Shown one piece after another: positions 10,004 to 17,879 of a stretch of 34,442 nucleotides of DNA; the first letter of the stretch is position 1; each line of letters begins with the position of its first letter. Source of the DNA: Paenibacillus oceani. GTDB taxonomy: Bacteria > Bacillota > Bacilli > Paenibacillales > NBRC-103111. Location of the stretch: contig NZ_JACXJA010000033.1 in NCBI RefSeq assembly GCF_014705615.1, positions 1-34,442 on the forward strand. Direction: 5' to 3'. The notes under the pieces are model-generated. The model saw only the letters and a list, made by a program, of their open reading frames with translations. It did not search any database and was not told the origin of the DNA. A program made the position numbers and the translations under genes.

Positions 10004-10796
10004 ATGATTGGTAGAATAAAGCAGAAAGTAAAGTCACTTTTAGTTAATTCAATAGAGGTTCTTCGATGAAGATTACCATAAAATCAATCGAATGTTGCAA
10101 AATTCAAAAACACACGAAGAGTTAGCAAGATTTATGATGGAAGATTTTAATCCGATGTATAACCCATATGTATTATTGAACCAGAAGGCTGCCAACGAGT
10201 CAGCTAAGTACATAGAGGAAAATATGAAAGATGCCATAATCATCCCAATGAAAACTTGGGGCGAAAAACTAAGAGTGTTGGACCATACACTAAAGTATAT
10301 CCCTCAAAACAGTTTCATCGTGGAGTGTGTGTATATTCTGGAATATCCATTAATTTTATGGCAGATCGTTTTCCCGACGCAAAACTATTTGGGTTCGATT
10401 CATATGAAGGATTGCCAGAAGACTATAATGGATATTTTTGGAAAAAGTAACCTTCAAGACAAACATTCCAGAAGTGAGATCAAACGTAACACTCTATAAA
10501 GGCTAGTTCAATGATACATTACCAGCGTTTGCGGAAGAACACCAAAGTAAAAAATTGATCTATTACATGTGGATTGTGATATTTATTCTTCAACTGTTAC
10601 TATTTTTGAAAATCTCCACAGATTTCTGGGGAGTGGATCCGTTATTATTTTTGACGAATACTTTAACTATCCTAACTGGAAAGAACATGAATACAAGGCA
10701 TTTAAAGAATATTGCGAAAAATATAATGTATTATACAAGTACTTCGCTTCCGGTATGCAGCAAGTTGCTGTTGTTATTGAAAGTGAAGGACATTAG
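10004..10796 (+). pseudogene. Broken TylF-like SAM-dependent methyltransferase
   Basis: Reading across frames rebuilds one protein. MIGRIKQKVKSLLVN... (from ATG 10004) shifts before FDEDYHKINRMLQ (near 10062), shifts again near 10320 into GVCVYSGISINFMADRFPD and LFGFDSYEGLPEDYNGYFWKK, ends at TAA 10448-10450, then continues one frame over as VTFKTNIPEVRSNVTLYKG with an amber TAG (10504-10506) where family members have Trp (KGWF). A last shift near 10566 gives HVDCDIYSSTVTIFENL and FDEYFNYPNWKEHEYKAF to the TAG at 10794-10796. The order of motifs matches macrocin O-methyltransferase (TylF/MycF) type enzymes, common in polysaccharide and antibiotic loci. Four frame changes and one nonsense codon mean it is dead. 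It is AT-rich, unlike groEL beside it, suggesting acquisition. Confidence 0.85.
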
Positions 10797-10832
10797 ACGT
10801 TATTCCCTGAGAGTGCTTGGGAATAATGTCTA
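10794..10832. repeat. 14-bp inverted repeat at the end of the methyltransferase pseudogene
   Basis: TAGACGTTATTCCC (10794-10807) and GGGAATAATGTCTA (10819-10832) are complementary at 13 of 14 positions with an 11-base loop. The left arm contains the pseudogene's stop codon. There is no T-run on the plus strand, so it may be a relic terminator or a separate small repeat. Confidence 0.6.
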
Positions 10833-10833
10833 A

Positions 10834-10867
10834 TTAAAAAGAAAATGGCCGGGAAGGTTCCCCGGCC
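10834..10867 (-). terminator. Terminator of the hicA-hicB operon
   Basis: GGCCGGG (10847-10853) and CCCGGCC (10861-10867) form a perfect 7-bp GC stem. On the minus strand it is followed by ATTTTCTTTTTAATTA, a good U-tract. It begins about 10 bases after the hicB stop and may also act in the plus direction. Confidence 0.85.
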
Positions 10868-10877
10868 GATGTTTTAC

Positions 10878-11294
10878 TTATTTAGCATTCTTATCGAATA
10901 TACGTAGTTCTTGCTTTAATGCATGTTGCAAAACTTGTGAAAAATTCAATTCCGCCTTAGTCGCTTCAAGCTCCAACCAACGCGGCAGCGTAACGTTTTT
11001 GGTCACGGATTTATTAAGTTGCTTGTCGCGGACCGGACCAGTTCGAACTTCGATCAGTGTGTAAAAGCCGTCTTCTACAGGTTGCAGCTTCCCCGGAGCA
11101 GAAGCAACAGGGATTTCGTCTCCATCTTCCTCCATACCGTACAAATGCAGACCCAGCGCTTCACGCGCCATGCTCAATGCTTCCTCCAGTGTATCGCCTT
11201 CCGTATGACAACCAGGCAAATCTGGAAATGAAACGGTATACCCTGGTACTCCTTCCTCTGATTCAAATAAAGCTGGAAATACGTATCTATCCAA
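10878..11294 (-). CDS. hicB: HicB-family antitoxin
   Basis: This 138-residue protein has the HicB N-terminal domain (degenerate RNase H-like fold) with the signature GYTVSFPDLPGCHTEGDTLEEAL (residues 18-40) and a C-terminal DNA-binding-type segment (NVTLPRWLELEATKAE...). HicB antitoxins block HicA mRNA-interferase toxins and repress their own operon. The start is TTG at 11294, supported by AAGGAGAG at 11303-11310 with 8 bases spacing. It follows hicA by 29 bp on the same strand, the usual toxin-first order. It appears complete, unlike the toxin. Its gene is convergent with the methyltransferase pseudogene. Confidence 0.9.
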   Translation of the reverse strand: MDRYVFPALFESEEGVPGYTVSFPDLPGCHTEGDTLEEALSMAREALGLHLYGMEEDGDEIPVASAPGKLQPVEDGFYTLIEVRTGPVRDKQLNKSVTKNVTLPRWLELEATKAELNFSQVLQHALKQELRIFDKNAK

Positions 11295-11323
11295 TCTATA
11301 TTCTCTCCTTTCGGACAGGAGCC

Positions 11324-11479
11324 TTACGGCCCCATGTCCTTTAGAATGTTTCTTAAGGTTTTTGGCTTGAAGTCTTTTCTAGGGTGTGGGATTGTGAGTT
11401 TGTGTTTGTAGGTTGAATGTCGGAAATGATGATTTGATTCAGCCATTTTTATTAGTTCCCTAGAAGAGTAGCTTTTCAT
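11324..11479 (-). CDS. hicA: HicA-family toxin with internal deletion (probably inactive)
   Basis: From the ATG at 11479, with AAGGAGG about 5 bases upstream, the gene encodes only 52 residues; the frame is open further up, but this start has the ribosome site and matches the family N-terminus MKSYSSREL. The C-terminal part (HHFRHSTYKHKLTIPHPRKD, then KTLRNILKDMG) is typical HicA. Compared with the family pattern IKMxExDGWxxxRxxGSHHxF, the segment between Glu14 and the histidines is missing: about 12 residues, in frame. That removes the first beta strand of the dsRBD-like fold and the conserved Gly before the catalytic-region His. Inference: the toxin is dead or altered while operon signals remain intact. 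Confidence 0.8.
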   Translation of the reverse strand: MKSYSSRELIKMAESNHHFRHSTYKHKLTIPHPRKDFKPKTLRNILKDMGP

Positions 11480-11500
11480 ATCGTCCTCCTTTCTAATCAT

Positions 11501-11530
11501 ATCATAACACGCATAAATCATGCATGTCAA
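11501..11530 (-). promoter_or_regulatory. Promoter of hicA-hicB
   Basis: On the minus strand TTGACA (11525-11530, perfect consensus) is followed after 18 bases by TATGAT (11501-11506). Predicted start is near 11494, just ahead of the hicA ribosome site, giving a very short leader. Confidence 0.8.
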
Positions 11531-11558
11531 AAAAATAATGCGCATAAATCATACATGT
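11510..11558. promoter_or_regulatory. Two direct-repeat operators at the hicAB promoter
   Basis: CGCATAAATCATGCATGT (11510-11527) and CGCATAAATCATACATGT (11541-11558) are identical at 17 of 18 positions and start 31 bp apart, about three helical turns. The first lies between -35 and -10 of the hicAB promoter and the second is just upstream of -35. That placement is expected for a repressor, most simply HicB itself. Confidence 0.75.
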
Positions 11559-11618
11559 TGAATAATCTATAAATTCCTGGCTATAATAAGAACAAATGTT
11601 CCTATAAGAAGTGAGGGA

Positions 11619-11893
11619 ATGCTTGAAGACACTGAAAGAAAGATTCTACGAATCCTCTGGACACTTTATAAGCATGACTGGGTGTTGTCCCGACATTGAA
11701 AAGATAAGTAGATTATCAGTGCGACCAGCGAATAGGGTGCGGTCAGCCATTAAGGCGTTAGACTTGAAAGATTACATCGAGCTCGAGCTAAGCAGAGGGG
11801 AAAATGCGCGTGTTGTTGGCTACTGAGCCGGAGGAACCGAAACCGGAGGAACCGCCGAAATGGAGACCAGTTGAGGGGATGTGGCTCGATTGA
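11619..11893 (+). pseudogene. Small frameshifted gene, possibly a helix-turn-helix protein
   Basis: Starting at ATG 11619, after a weak GTGAGGG, the frame reads MLEDTERKILRILWTLYKHDW and stops near 11697. One frame over it continues as PDIEKISRLSVRPANRVRSA and IKALDLKDYIELEL, and after a second shift near 11795 as MRVLLATEPEEPKPEEPPKW to a TGA at 11891-11893. The joined product of about 90 residues resembles small winged-helix-like proteins of paenibacilli beginning M(L)ED-E-(K/R)-VLRI, which I recall but cannot verify. The proline/glutamate tail and the absence of junk between frames argue that it was once one gene. Function unknown. Confidence 0.5.
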
Positions 11894-12074
11894 GCCGTTT
11901 CAACCGAAAACCTGTCTCTAATCCATAGACAAATTGTGAGTCTAACGGCCTACAACCATAGTTTATATACATAGCACTAGGAGAACTTAGGCTCTTAATA
12001 GTTTATTCAACTAATTGCGAACCCTATGATTTTCTTGCTAGACTATAAGAAAACGGCTTGATGGGAGGCAGGAA

Positions 12075-13760
12075 ATGGGAGAGAAAGAAGCTCGGCTGAG
12101 CCGCGAACATATCCAGTATCTTTGGGAAGAGGCGCTTGCAAATTTTCCTGTGCCTCTGTTGCAAACGGGGTGGACGCTGTACAGAAGTATATCGGACTCC
12201 CATTCCAAGGTGAATGCGGAGAAATCCACTTATACATGTAACGTAGTCGACAAGGGACGGACGTATGCGGTAATGATCGATTATGATTTTTTTAATCTGA
12301 CTACTTGTGATTGCGGGAGCGTTGCGTACTGTGCTCACATCGCAGCCGCGGTGATGAGTCTACTTTCGATGCAGGGGAAGCGCCCTGAACTGCTGATTCG
12401 GGAAGCTGAGGAGAGGGTTGCCCCGTCTATACCGTCTATAGTGAAGCGAGATGGGACGAAGAAACCAAGCAGCGCCCCCAATCCGCCTTCGCTTCTAACG
12501 CCGAAAAAGGTAAAGGAGCAGAAGGATCAGCTTAAGCGCCTCGAAAGCGAGCAAGCAAGTCTGAAGGAGAATAGCGACGCCGAGAGCTGGAGCCGTTTGT
12601 TTGCCGGTCTGTACGAGAAGCGTCAAAACACGATGCAAGGCAGCGTACATGTGCAGTATTCGCTGCTGCTTCAAGAGTTCGATCAAAGCGGTGCGAGTCT
12701 TCCGGAGACTCTGAGAGAGTTATACCGGATCTACATGCGGCTCGAGCTGTTGCACCAGATGGAACATGACTGGAAGAAGTCGGAGATCTCCTTTTACATG
12801 TCGTACTACAACCAGTATTATCACACATGCAACGCGATCCAAGAGGAGATTCGGGTGATTGCGCGTCAGATCAATCGTTCCGTTCTGTACAGCCGTTACG
12901 GCGATAAACTGGAGCAAACCGCGCAGATGCTTCATCAGTTTATCATGATAGGCGGAGCAAACTCTCCGGCGGGCTGGCTGATCTTGTACCGGTATTTGTG
13001 GTGGGGCATGCTGAACCATTCCGAATACTGTGAACGGGAACTTGTGCGTCTCCAACGACAAATGAAACGGCCGGAAGCCACTCTGGAGCAAGTAGAGCTT
13101 GCGAGACTGGGCCTTCTCCATATGAGGATGCTGGAAGGAGACGAACAGACGGCCCTGGAGCTTTTCGCGCAGCAAACCGTATTGAAGGACCCGGTTCTGG
13201 TTGTCATGTATTTGCATTACTTTAAACAAACCGACAGATGGGATACGCTTCAAAAGTGGCTTCGGTGGATGATCCCCTTCATGAAACAGGACGATGAAGA
13301 ATTTCTGGAGACGTATGTCCATGACTTCTGGGAACCGCTTGTGAAACGGACGGGAAAACAGGACGAGCTGCTGCAAGCGATGACCGAGCTTCTGCCATAC
13401 AGCAGCGACATCTACGGTGAACTGCTGCTTAAAATGAAGCGATACCAGCAGTGGGTAGATTTGCAGATGACGTTGGATTATTCCCCCGGCGAACTGGACG
13501 ATTCCGATTTGAGGAAGGTATCCGCAGGGCAGCCCGAAATGTTGCTTCCGTTGTATCACCAATCGATCGAGCGGTGCATCGCGTGGAGGAAGCGGGATGC
13601 GTACCAAGAGGCGGCACATTATTTGACTAAGCTTCGAGATTGTTATTACAAATTAAAGTCTCCCGAACGCTGGAACGAATATTTTGCTCATCTTAGGGAC
13701 AAACACTCCCGCTTGCGCGCGTTCCAGGAGGAGCTGAAGAGGAGTAAGCTGATCCTATGA
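12075..13760 (+). CDS. SWIM zinc-finger protein (YwqB-like)
   Basis: This 561-residue protein has an N-terminal SWIM zinc-binding motif, CxCx5CxH, formed by Cys78, Cys80, Cys86 and His88 (TCDCGSVAYCAHIAAAVM). The remaining 450 residues are mostly helical and charged, without a recognised catalytic motif. SWIM domains bind DNA or proteins, and SWIM proteins paired with SNF2 ATPases occur widely in bacteria, for example YwqB/YwqA in B. subtilis. GGGAGG lies 6-7 bases before the ATG. The stop overlaps the SNF2 start as ATGA, so the two are translationally coupled and probably act together. The biological role is not established. Confidence 0.87.
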   Translation: MGEKEARLSREHIQYLWEEALANFPVPLLQTGWTLYRSISDSHSKVNAEKSTYTCNVVDKGRTYAVMIDYDFFNLTTCDCGSVAYCAHIAAAVMSLLSMQGKRPELLIREAEERVAPSIPSIVKRDGTKKPSSAPNPPSLLTPKKVKEQKDQLKRLESEQASLKENSDAESWSRLFAGLYEKRQNTMQGSVHVQYSLLLQEFDQSGASLPETLRELYRIYMRLELLHQMEHDWKKSEISFYMSYYNQYYHTCNAIQEEIRVIARQINRSVLYSRYGDKLEQTAQMLHQFIMIGGANSPAGWLILYRYLWWGMLNHSEYCERELVRLQRQMKRPEATLEQVELARLGLLHMRMLEGDEQTALELFAQQTVLKDPVLVVMYLHYFKQTDRWDTLQKWLRWMIPFMKQDDEEFLETYVHDFWEPLVKRTGKQDELLQAMTELLPYSSDIYGELLLKMKRYQQWVDLQMTLDYSPGELDDSDLRKVSAGQPEMLLPLYHQSIERCIAWRKRDAYQEAAHYLTKLRDCYYKLKSPERWNEYFAHLRDKHSRLRAFQEELKRSKLIL

Positions 13761-16700
13761 TGCCTGGCAGCGTGATTCATATTTCTGTGGAAAGGCTGGA
13801 AGACGGTTCTTTTTTTGTTGCAGGTCACGATGAGGACGGCATTCTGGATTCGCTAAGGCTCAAGCATCGGCTGTTCGCTTGGCATGCCAAGTCGTATTAC
13901 GGCACTTTGCTTGAGGAGACCCGGCATTTGAGCAGGAACGGTGTGCTGCTGAGCCCGGCTATGGCCGCCGATTATTTGGCTGCACCCCTCCCGTCGCTTC
14001 ACTCGGTACTTCAGTGGGATGAGGCAAGCAGCGTCTACCGGCGCCTGGCCAGGCTGCTGATCGATTGCTTATGCGAGGGCCGCTTCAAGCCTTCCTACAA
14101 GAAGTGGCAAGCCGGAGGATGGGGGTGGGAGCTGCTGCCTGACGAGTCACAGCGTTCGGAGCTGGACACGGTAACCGGTTTAGCATTGGCGGCGGGCCTG
14201 GGGGCCCCGGACCGATGGCTGGACGATATCTTGCTGGAGTGGTCGGGAACTGTTCCTGCGGTGGTGGGTGCATGGGAGGTCGTGTCCGAGCAACATCCTG
14301 CTGTACCTGTACAAGCGATCTTGAAGAACGGAGATCCGGGCCAGCGAAAAAGGGGCGAAGAAACGACGTCCCTCTGGGCGGATGAAGAAGATTGGCTCAT
14401 TGGAATCGGCTGGACAACGGATGCGGTTCCGTTCCAGACCTGCCTTCGTTTAACCGAGCCGGATTACGAAGAGGGCGACAGCTGGCAGTTGAACATCGTG
14501 CTGCAGGATAAGGAACATCCATCCTATGTGGTTGAATACGGTTTGTTCGGGACGGCAGCCGGCGAGATTGCCGAAGGACGGAGACAGATTGCTGCAGCAG
14601 CGGCGCCTGAAGTGATCGATGTTTCCGGGAGGAGAAGGGCGTTCGAAAGCGTGGGTACCGATTTCCCGGTTGAAGCCGCCACGCCCCGTATTCCTGAACG
14701 TTGGAAAGACAAGCTGGACGAGCGGGTAGCCAAGCAAATGCACAAGTGGTGTGCCATCGCTCCGTGGCTCGGAGAAGTTCGTTCCGGGCTGCTGGCCGAC
14801 GATGAGGCTTGGAGGTTTCTGGAGGAAGTTAGCGCCAAGCTGCTGCAGGCAGGCACGGTCGTTCTTCTCCCGGGCTGGTGGGAAGAGGTGAAGCGGCAAA
14901 AACCGCGGCTGAAAGCGATTATGAGGTCATCGGTAGGCTCGGCCGATGAATCGTTTGTCGGGCTGGACCAGTTGATGCAGTTCGACTGGAAAGTAGCGGT
15001 AGGCGACCAAACGATAACGGAGGAGCAATTCCGGCAGTTGGCATCGCAAAACAAACGGCTGGTGCGGCTGGAGGATCGCTGGGTTCAGCTTGACCCGGTG
15101 CTGCTGAAGCAGATTCGTCTGACGATGAAGCGGATCGGCCGGCAAGGGCTTTCGTTTCGGGATGTGCTGGAGATGCATTTGTTGGATACGGGCGAGCCGA
15201 GTTTCGGAGCGGATCATCTGGAAGATGCGGGGGCAGGAGGAACGGGAGCAGGAGCGGGAGATCTATCCCCGGAGGCGGAGTTATCCGCGCTGTTTCGCTT
15301 CGAGGTGGAGCTGAACGGACATCTGTCCGCGATGGTCGCAAACTTGAGCGGAAGCGGGCGTTTGCCTCAATGGGACAGTCCCGCCGGATTTACCGGTACG
15401 CTTCGCGGCTACCAGCTCGAGGGAAGCTCGTGGCTGTACTTTTTGCGCCGCTTCGGACTGGGCGGATGTTTGGCCGACGATATGGGACTCGGGAAGACGA
15501 TCCAATGGATCGCCTATTTGATGAAAGTCATCGAGAAGGAAAAACCCGGAATGCCGGCTTTGCTCATCTGCCCGACATCCGTACTGGGCAATTGGCAAAA
15601 GGAGCTGGAGCGATTCGCCCCGACGGTTAACGTATATGTCCATTATGGGACCGGGCGGGTGAAAGGAGAAGCGTTTTCCGAATATGCAGCCGGTTATGAT
15701 CTGGTGATTACGTCCTACACGCTGGCTCATCTGGACGAGGCCGAACTTTCGGGCGTTTCCTGGAGCACTCTTTGCCTTGACGAAGCGCAAAATATTAAAA
15801 ACGTATACACCAAGCAAGCCTCGGCCATTCGTAAGCTCCATGTCGGACACCGGATCGCTCTGACGGGCACTCCGATCGAGAATCGTCTGACCGAGCTGTG
15901 GTCCATATTCGATTTTGTGAATCCGGGGTATTTAGGCAGCTTGCCTTCGTTCACGCGCCGGTATGTGACTCCGATCGAGAAAACGAACGATTCCCGCCTG
16001 ATCGGGCAAGTGCAGAAGCTGGTAAGGCCTTTTCTGCTCCGCAGGCTCAAGAGCGACCCTGCGATCCAGCTTGATTTGCCGGAGAAAAACGAGTCCAAAG
16101 CTTATGTGCATCTGACCGCCGAACAAGCGGCTTTATATGAACATGTAGTCAGGGAGCTGTTCGAGAAAATTGACGATTTGTCCGCTATGGAGCGCCGTGG
16201 GCTGATCCTGGCGTCGCTGACGCGTCTCAAGCAGCTGTGTAATCATCCGGCAATGCTGCTCAAGGGGAAGTCGGGAGATTATGAACCGGGGCGATCCAAT
16301 AAACTAACGCGATTGCTGGAAATGGTGGAGGAGCTGCGGGAGGAGGGAGACCGCTGCCTCGTCTTTACGCAGTTTGTCGAAACGGGGCATATGCTGAAGG
16401 AACTGCTAGAACGGCAGCTGGGTGAGCAGGTAGCTTTCCTGCACGGCGGCGTAAGCAAGGCGGGGCGGGACAAGATGATCGCAAGCTTCCAATCGGCTGG
16501 TTCGGATATGGCGGGAAGGCGTGTGTTTATTCTTTCCCTGAAGGCCGGAGGAACTGGACTTAATTTGACGGGGGCGAACCATGTTTTCCATTTCGACCGC
16601 TGGTGGAACCCGGCTGTGGAGAACCAGGCGACGGACCGGGCGTTTCGGATCGGGCAAACCCGCAACGTTCAGGTGCACAAGTTTGTGACCCTCGGTACGA

Positions 16701-16843
16701 TTGAGGAACGGATCGACGATATGATCGAGCGGAAGCAATCGCTTAATGAGCAGATCGTAGGAGGCGAGAGCTGGATTACCGAGATGTCGACAGGTGAGCT
16801 CCAGCAGTTGTTCCACCTGCGCAAGGAATGGATCGATAAGTAA
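13757..16843 (+). CDS. SNF2-family DNA-dependent ATPase (YwqA-like)
   Basis: This 1028-residue protein has a long N-terminal region of the type found in bacterial SNF2 proteins (roughly residues 1-540) and a C-terminal SNF2/RecA-like motor. Motifs are intact: motif I DDMGLGKT with Lys580, motif II DEAQ (675-678), motif III LTGTPIENRLTELWSIFDF, then in the second lobe LKAGGTGLNLTGANHVFHFD and motif VI QATDRAFRIGQ (957-967). It should be an ATP-driven translocase on double-stranded DNA that remodels or removes bound proteins rather than a strand-separating helicase. The start (ATG 13757, with a second ATG at 13760) is coupled to the SWIM gene by ATGA. Confidence 0.93.
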   Translation: MMPGSVIHISVERLEDGSFFVAGHDEDGILDSLRLKHRLFAWHAKSYYGTLLEETRHLSRNGVLLSPAMAADYLAAPLPSLHSVLQWDEASSVYRRLARLLIDCLCEGRFKPSYKKWQAGGWGWELLPDESQRSELDTVTGLALAAGLGAPDRWLDDILLEWSGTVPAVVGAWEVVSEQHPAVPVQAILKNGDPGQRKRGEETTSLWADEEDWLIGIGWTTDAVPFQTCLRLTEPDYEEGDSWQLNIVLQDKEHPSYVVEYGLFGTAAGEIAEGRRQIAAAAAPEVIDVSGRRRAFESVGTDFPVEAATPRIPERWKDKLDERVAKQMHKWCAIAPWLGEVRSGLLADDEAWRFLEEVSAKLLQAGTVVLLPGWWEEVKRQKPRLKAIMRSSVGSADESFVGLDQLMQFDWKVAVGDQTITEEQFRQLASQNKRLVRLEDRWVQLDPVLLKQIRLTMKRIGRQGLSFRDVLEMHLLDTGEPSFGADHLEDAGAGGTGAGAGDLSPEAELSALFRFEVELNGHLSAMVANLSGSGRLPQWDSPAGFTGTLRGYQLEGSSWLYFLRRFGLGGCLADDMGLGKTIQWIAYLMKVIEKEKPGMPALLICPTSVLGNWQKELERFAPTVNVYVHYGTGRVKGEAFSEYAAGYDLVITSYTLAHLDEAELSGVSWSTLCLDEAQNIKNVYTKQASAIRKLHVGHRIALTGTPIENRLTELWSIFDFVNPGYLGSLPSFTRRYVTPIEKTNDSRLIGQVQKLVRPFLLRRLKSDPAIQLDLPEKNESKAYVHLTAEQAALYEHVVRELFEKIDDLSAMERRGLILASLTRLKQLCNHPAMLLKGKSGDYEPGRSNKLTRLLEMVEELREEGDRCLVFTQFVETGHMLKELLERQLGEQVAFLHGGVSKAGRDKMIASFQSAGSDMAGRRVFILSLKAGGTGLNLTGANHVFHFDRWWNPAVENQATDRAFRIGQTRNVQVHKFVTLGTIEERIDDMIERKQSLNEQIVGGESWITEMSTGELQQLFHLRKEWIDK

Positions 16844-16859
16844 ACAGGGGGTGGCAGCG

Positions 16860-17138
16860 ATGTCCAAGCGCAAAAGAGAGAAGATGAAGGAGAAAGCGGC
16901 GAGGCATGCCAAATCGGCCCGTTCGGCGGGGGATGGAGCAGTTCCTTCCCTGGCAAGTACAAACACAGAGAGAACGGGTAAAAAGGCGAGCGTGAACACG
17001 AATAATAAAGCAACTCCCAAATCCGAGAGCAAAAGCACTGTTTCTTCCCGGCAGATCGATCTGAAGGCCGAGCATTTCAAGGGGATGTCTCCCGCTTGGA
17101 GAAAGCTGTACGAGGAGATCGCCAAGACTGCGCGATAA
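16860..17138 (+). CDS. Small basic protein of unknown function
   Basis: The ATG at 16860 lies 16 bases after the SNF2 stop and is preceded by AGGGGGTGG, giving 92 residues. The first 20 residues are almost all Lys, Arg, Glu and Ala (MSKRKREKMKEKAARHAK), the middle is Ser/Thr/Lys-rich and probably disordered, and the end (FKGMSPAWRKLYEEIAKTAR) could form an amphipathic helix. No signal peptide or known domain was recognised. Position and ribosome site suggest cotranscription with the SWIM-SNF2 pair; its basic character would suit nucleic-acid binding, which is inference. Confidence 0.65.
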   Translation: MSKRKREKMKEKAARHAKSARSAGDGAVPSLASTNTERTGKKASVNTNNKATPKSESKSTVSSRQIDLKAEHFKGMSPAWRKLYEEIAKTAR

Positions 17139-17235
17139 TAGGTGAGCGGAGGTACGACATAACGCCGCAACGCTATCAGCAGGCAAGGGGAGGCAATCCC
17201 TGAGGGACCGCGGATTTCAATGCTTGGTTCCGCTT

Positions 17236-17299
17236 TACAACCAACAAAGGCGCTTTACAAATTCGACATGAAATTTGTGAAACGCCTTTATAGGTTGTA
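17236..17299. repeat. 64-nt near-perfect palindrome
   Basis: Two 28-base arms (17236-17263 and 17272-17299) pair around an 8-base loop with only three mismatches and one G-T pair. The outer block is TACAACC/GGTTGTA, the middle AAAGGCG/CGCCTTT, and the inner ACAAATT/AAATTTGT. There is no T-run, so it is not a standard terminator, although it lies between convergent genes. It could be a miniature mobile element, a protein-binding cruciform, or a bidirectional transcription block. Confidence 0.75.
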
Positions 17300-17386
17300 G
17301 TTATGCATTTGTATGAGCAAGTCATGCTGTTGTCCGGGTGACTTCAAACGAACCATCCTTTGAGGAGAATATAGGCTAAGCTGGGG

Positions 17387-17743
17387 CTAGCGGTTTTTCA
17401 GCATCTCGATATCCGTTTTCATTTTTAATTGCTCGCGGTGTAAAATATCTATGCTGTATTGTTGAGCGTTCAGCTCATTTTTGGTTTCCGTAAAACGATC
17501 GTAGATTTCGGAACGAATTCCTTTTTGGCCGCCCTTCAAAATTTGCAAATCGGCTCGTGTTTCTTCCCTGAATTGTTTTAGTTCCGATTCCAGGGAGGTT
17601 AACCGTGTATCCATTCCATCGAACCGAGAGTCCATTCCGGCAAGCCGTGCATCCATTCCATCCAGTCGGGCGTCGATCCGGTCTAATCGCCCTCCCATCG
17701 ATTTCACTTCATTCAGGATTTCTTTCAAAATCGCCTCGTTCAA
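17387..17743 (-). CDS. Coiled-coil protein with seven-residue repeats
   Basis: The 118-residue product begins MNEAILKEILNEVKSMGGRL and then has repeated seven-residue units (LDRIDAR, LDGMDAR, LAGMDSR, FDGMDTR, LTSLESE) across residues 20-54, a regular heptad coiled coil. The rest is also helical and charged. There is no signal peptide, membrane span or known catalytic motif. The start is TTG at 17743, supported by AAAGGGGGAG ending 6 bases upstream. Similar small repeat coiled coils are common as hypothetical proteins in Bacillales. It is transcribed after the SLH gene but separated from it by a terminator. Confidence 0.75.
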   Translation of the reverse strand: MNEAILKEILNEVKSMGGRLDRIDARLDGMDARLAGMDSRFDGMDTRLTSLESELKQFREETRADLQILKGGQKGIRSEIYDRFTETKNELNAQQYSIDILHREQLKMKTDIEMLKNR

Positions 17744-17823
17744 TCGTTCTCCCCCTTTCCTTTACTTATGTTTTATTGTACTATATACGATTTCATTTGG
17801 CGAGATTCGACATGTCCTTAAAC

Positions 17824-17863
17824 CCAAAAACCACCGCACACCCCGATAGGGCGGCGATGGTTT
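17824..17863 (-). terminator. Terminator after the downstream SLH gene
   Basis: On the minus strand AAACCATCGC pairs with GCGGTGGTTT (one G-T pair), with further GCCC/GGGG pairing inside, followed by TTTTTGGGTTT. It starts about 17 bases after the SLH stop codon. Confidence 0.85.
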
Positions 17864-17879
17864 CAGTGATTCCCCAATA

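Noticed and set aside
10004-11893. Sequencing or assembly indels as the cause of the frame changes
   Set aside because: Long genes on both sides (groEL, SNF2, ligase) are uninterrupted, and one lesion is a base substitution to TAG, so true decay is more likely. Read data are needed for proof.
12075-16843. SNF2 gene as part of a DISARM-like or restriction-type defence system
   Set aside because: No methyltransferase, nuclease or phospholipase-D gene accompanies it, and the SWIM-SNF2 pairing matches the ordinary YwqB/YwqA type.
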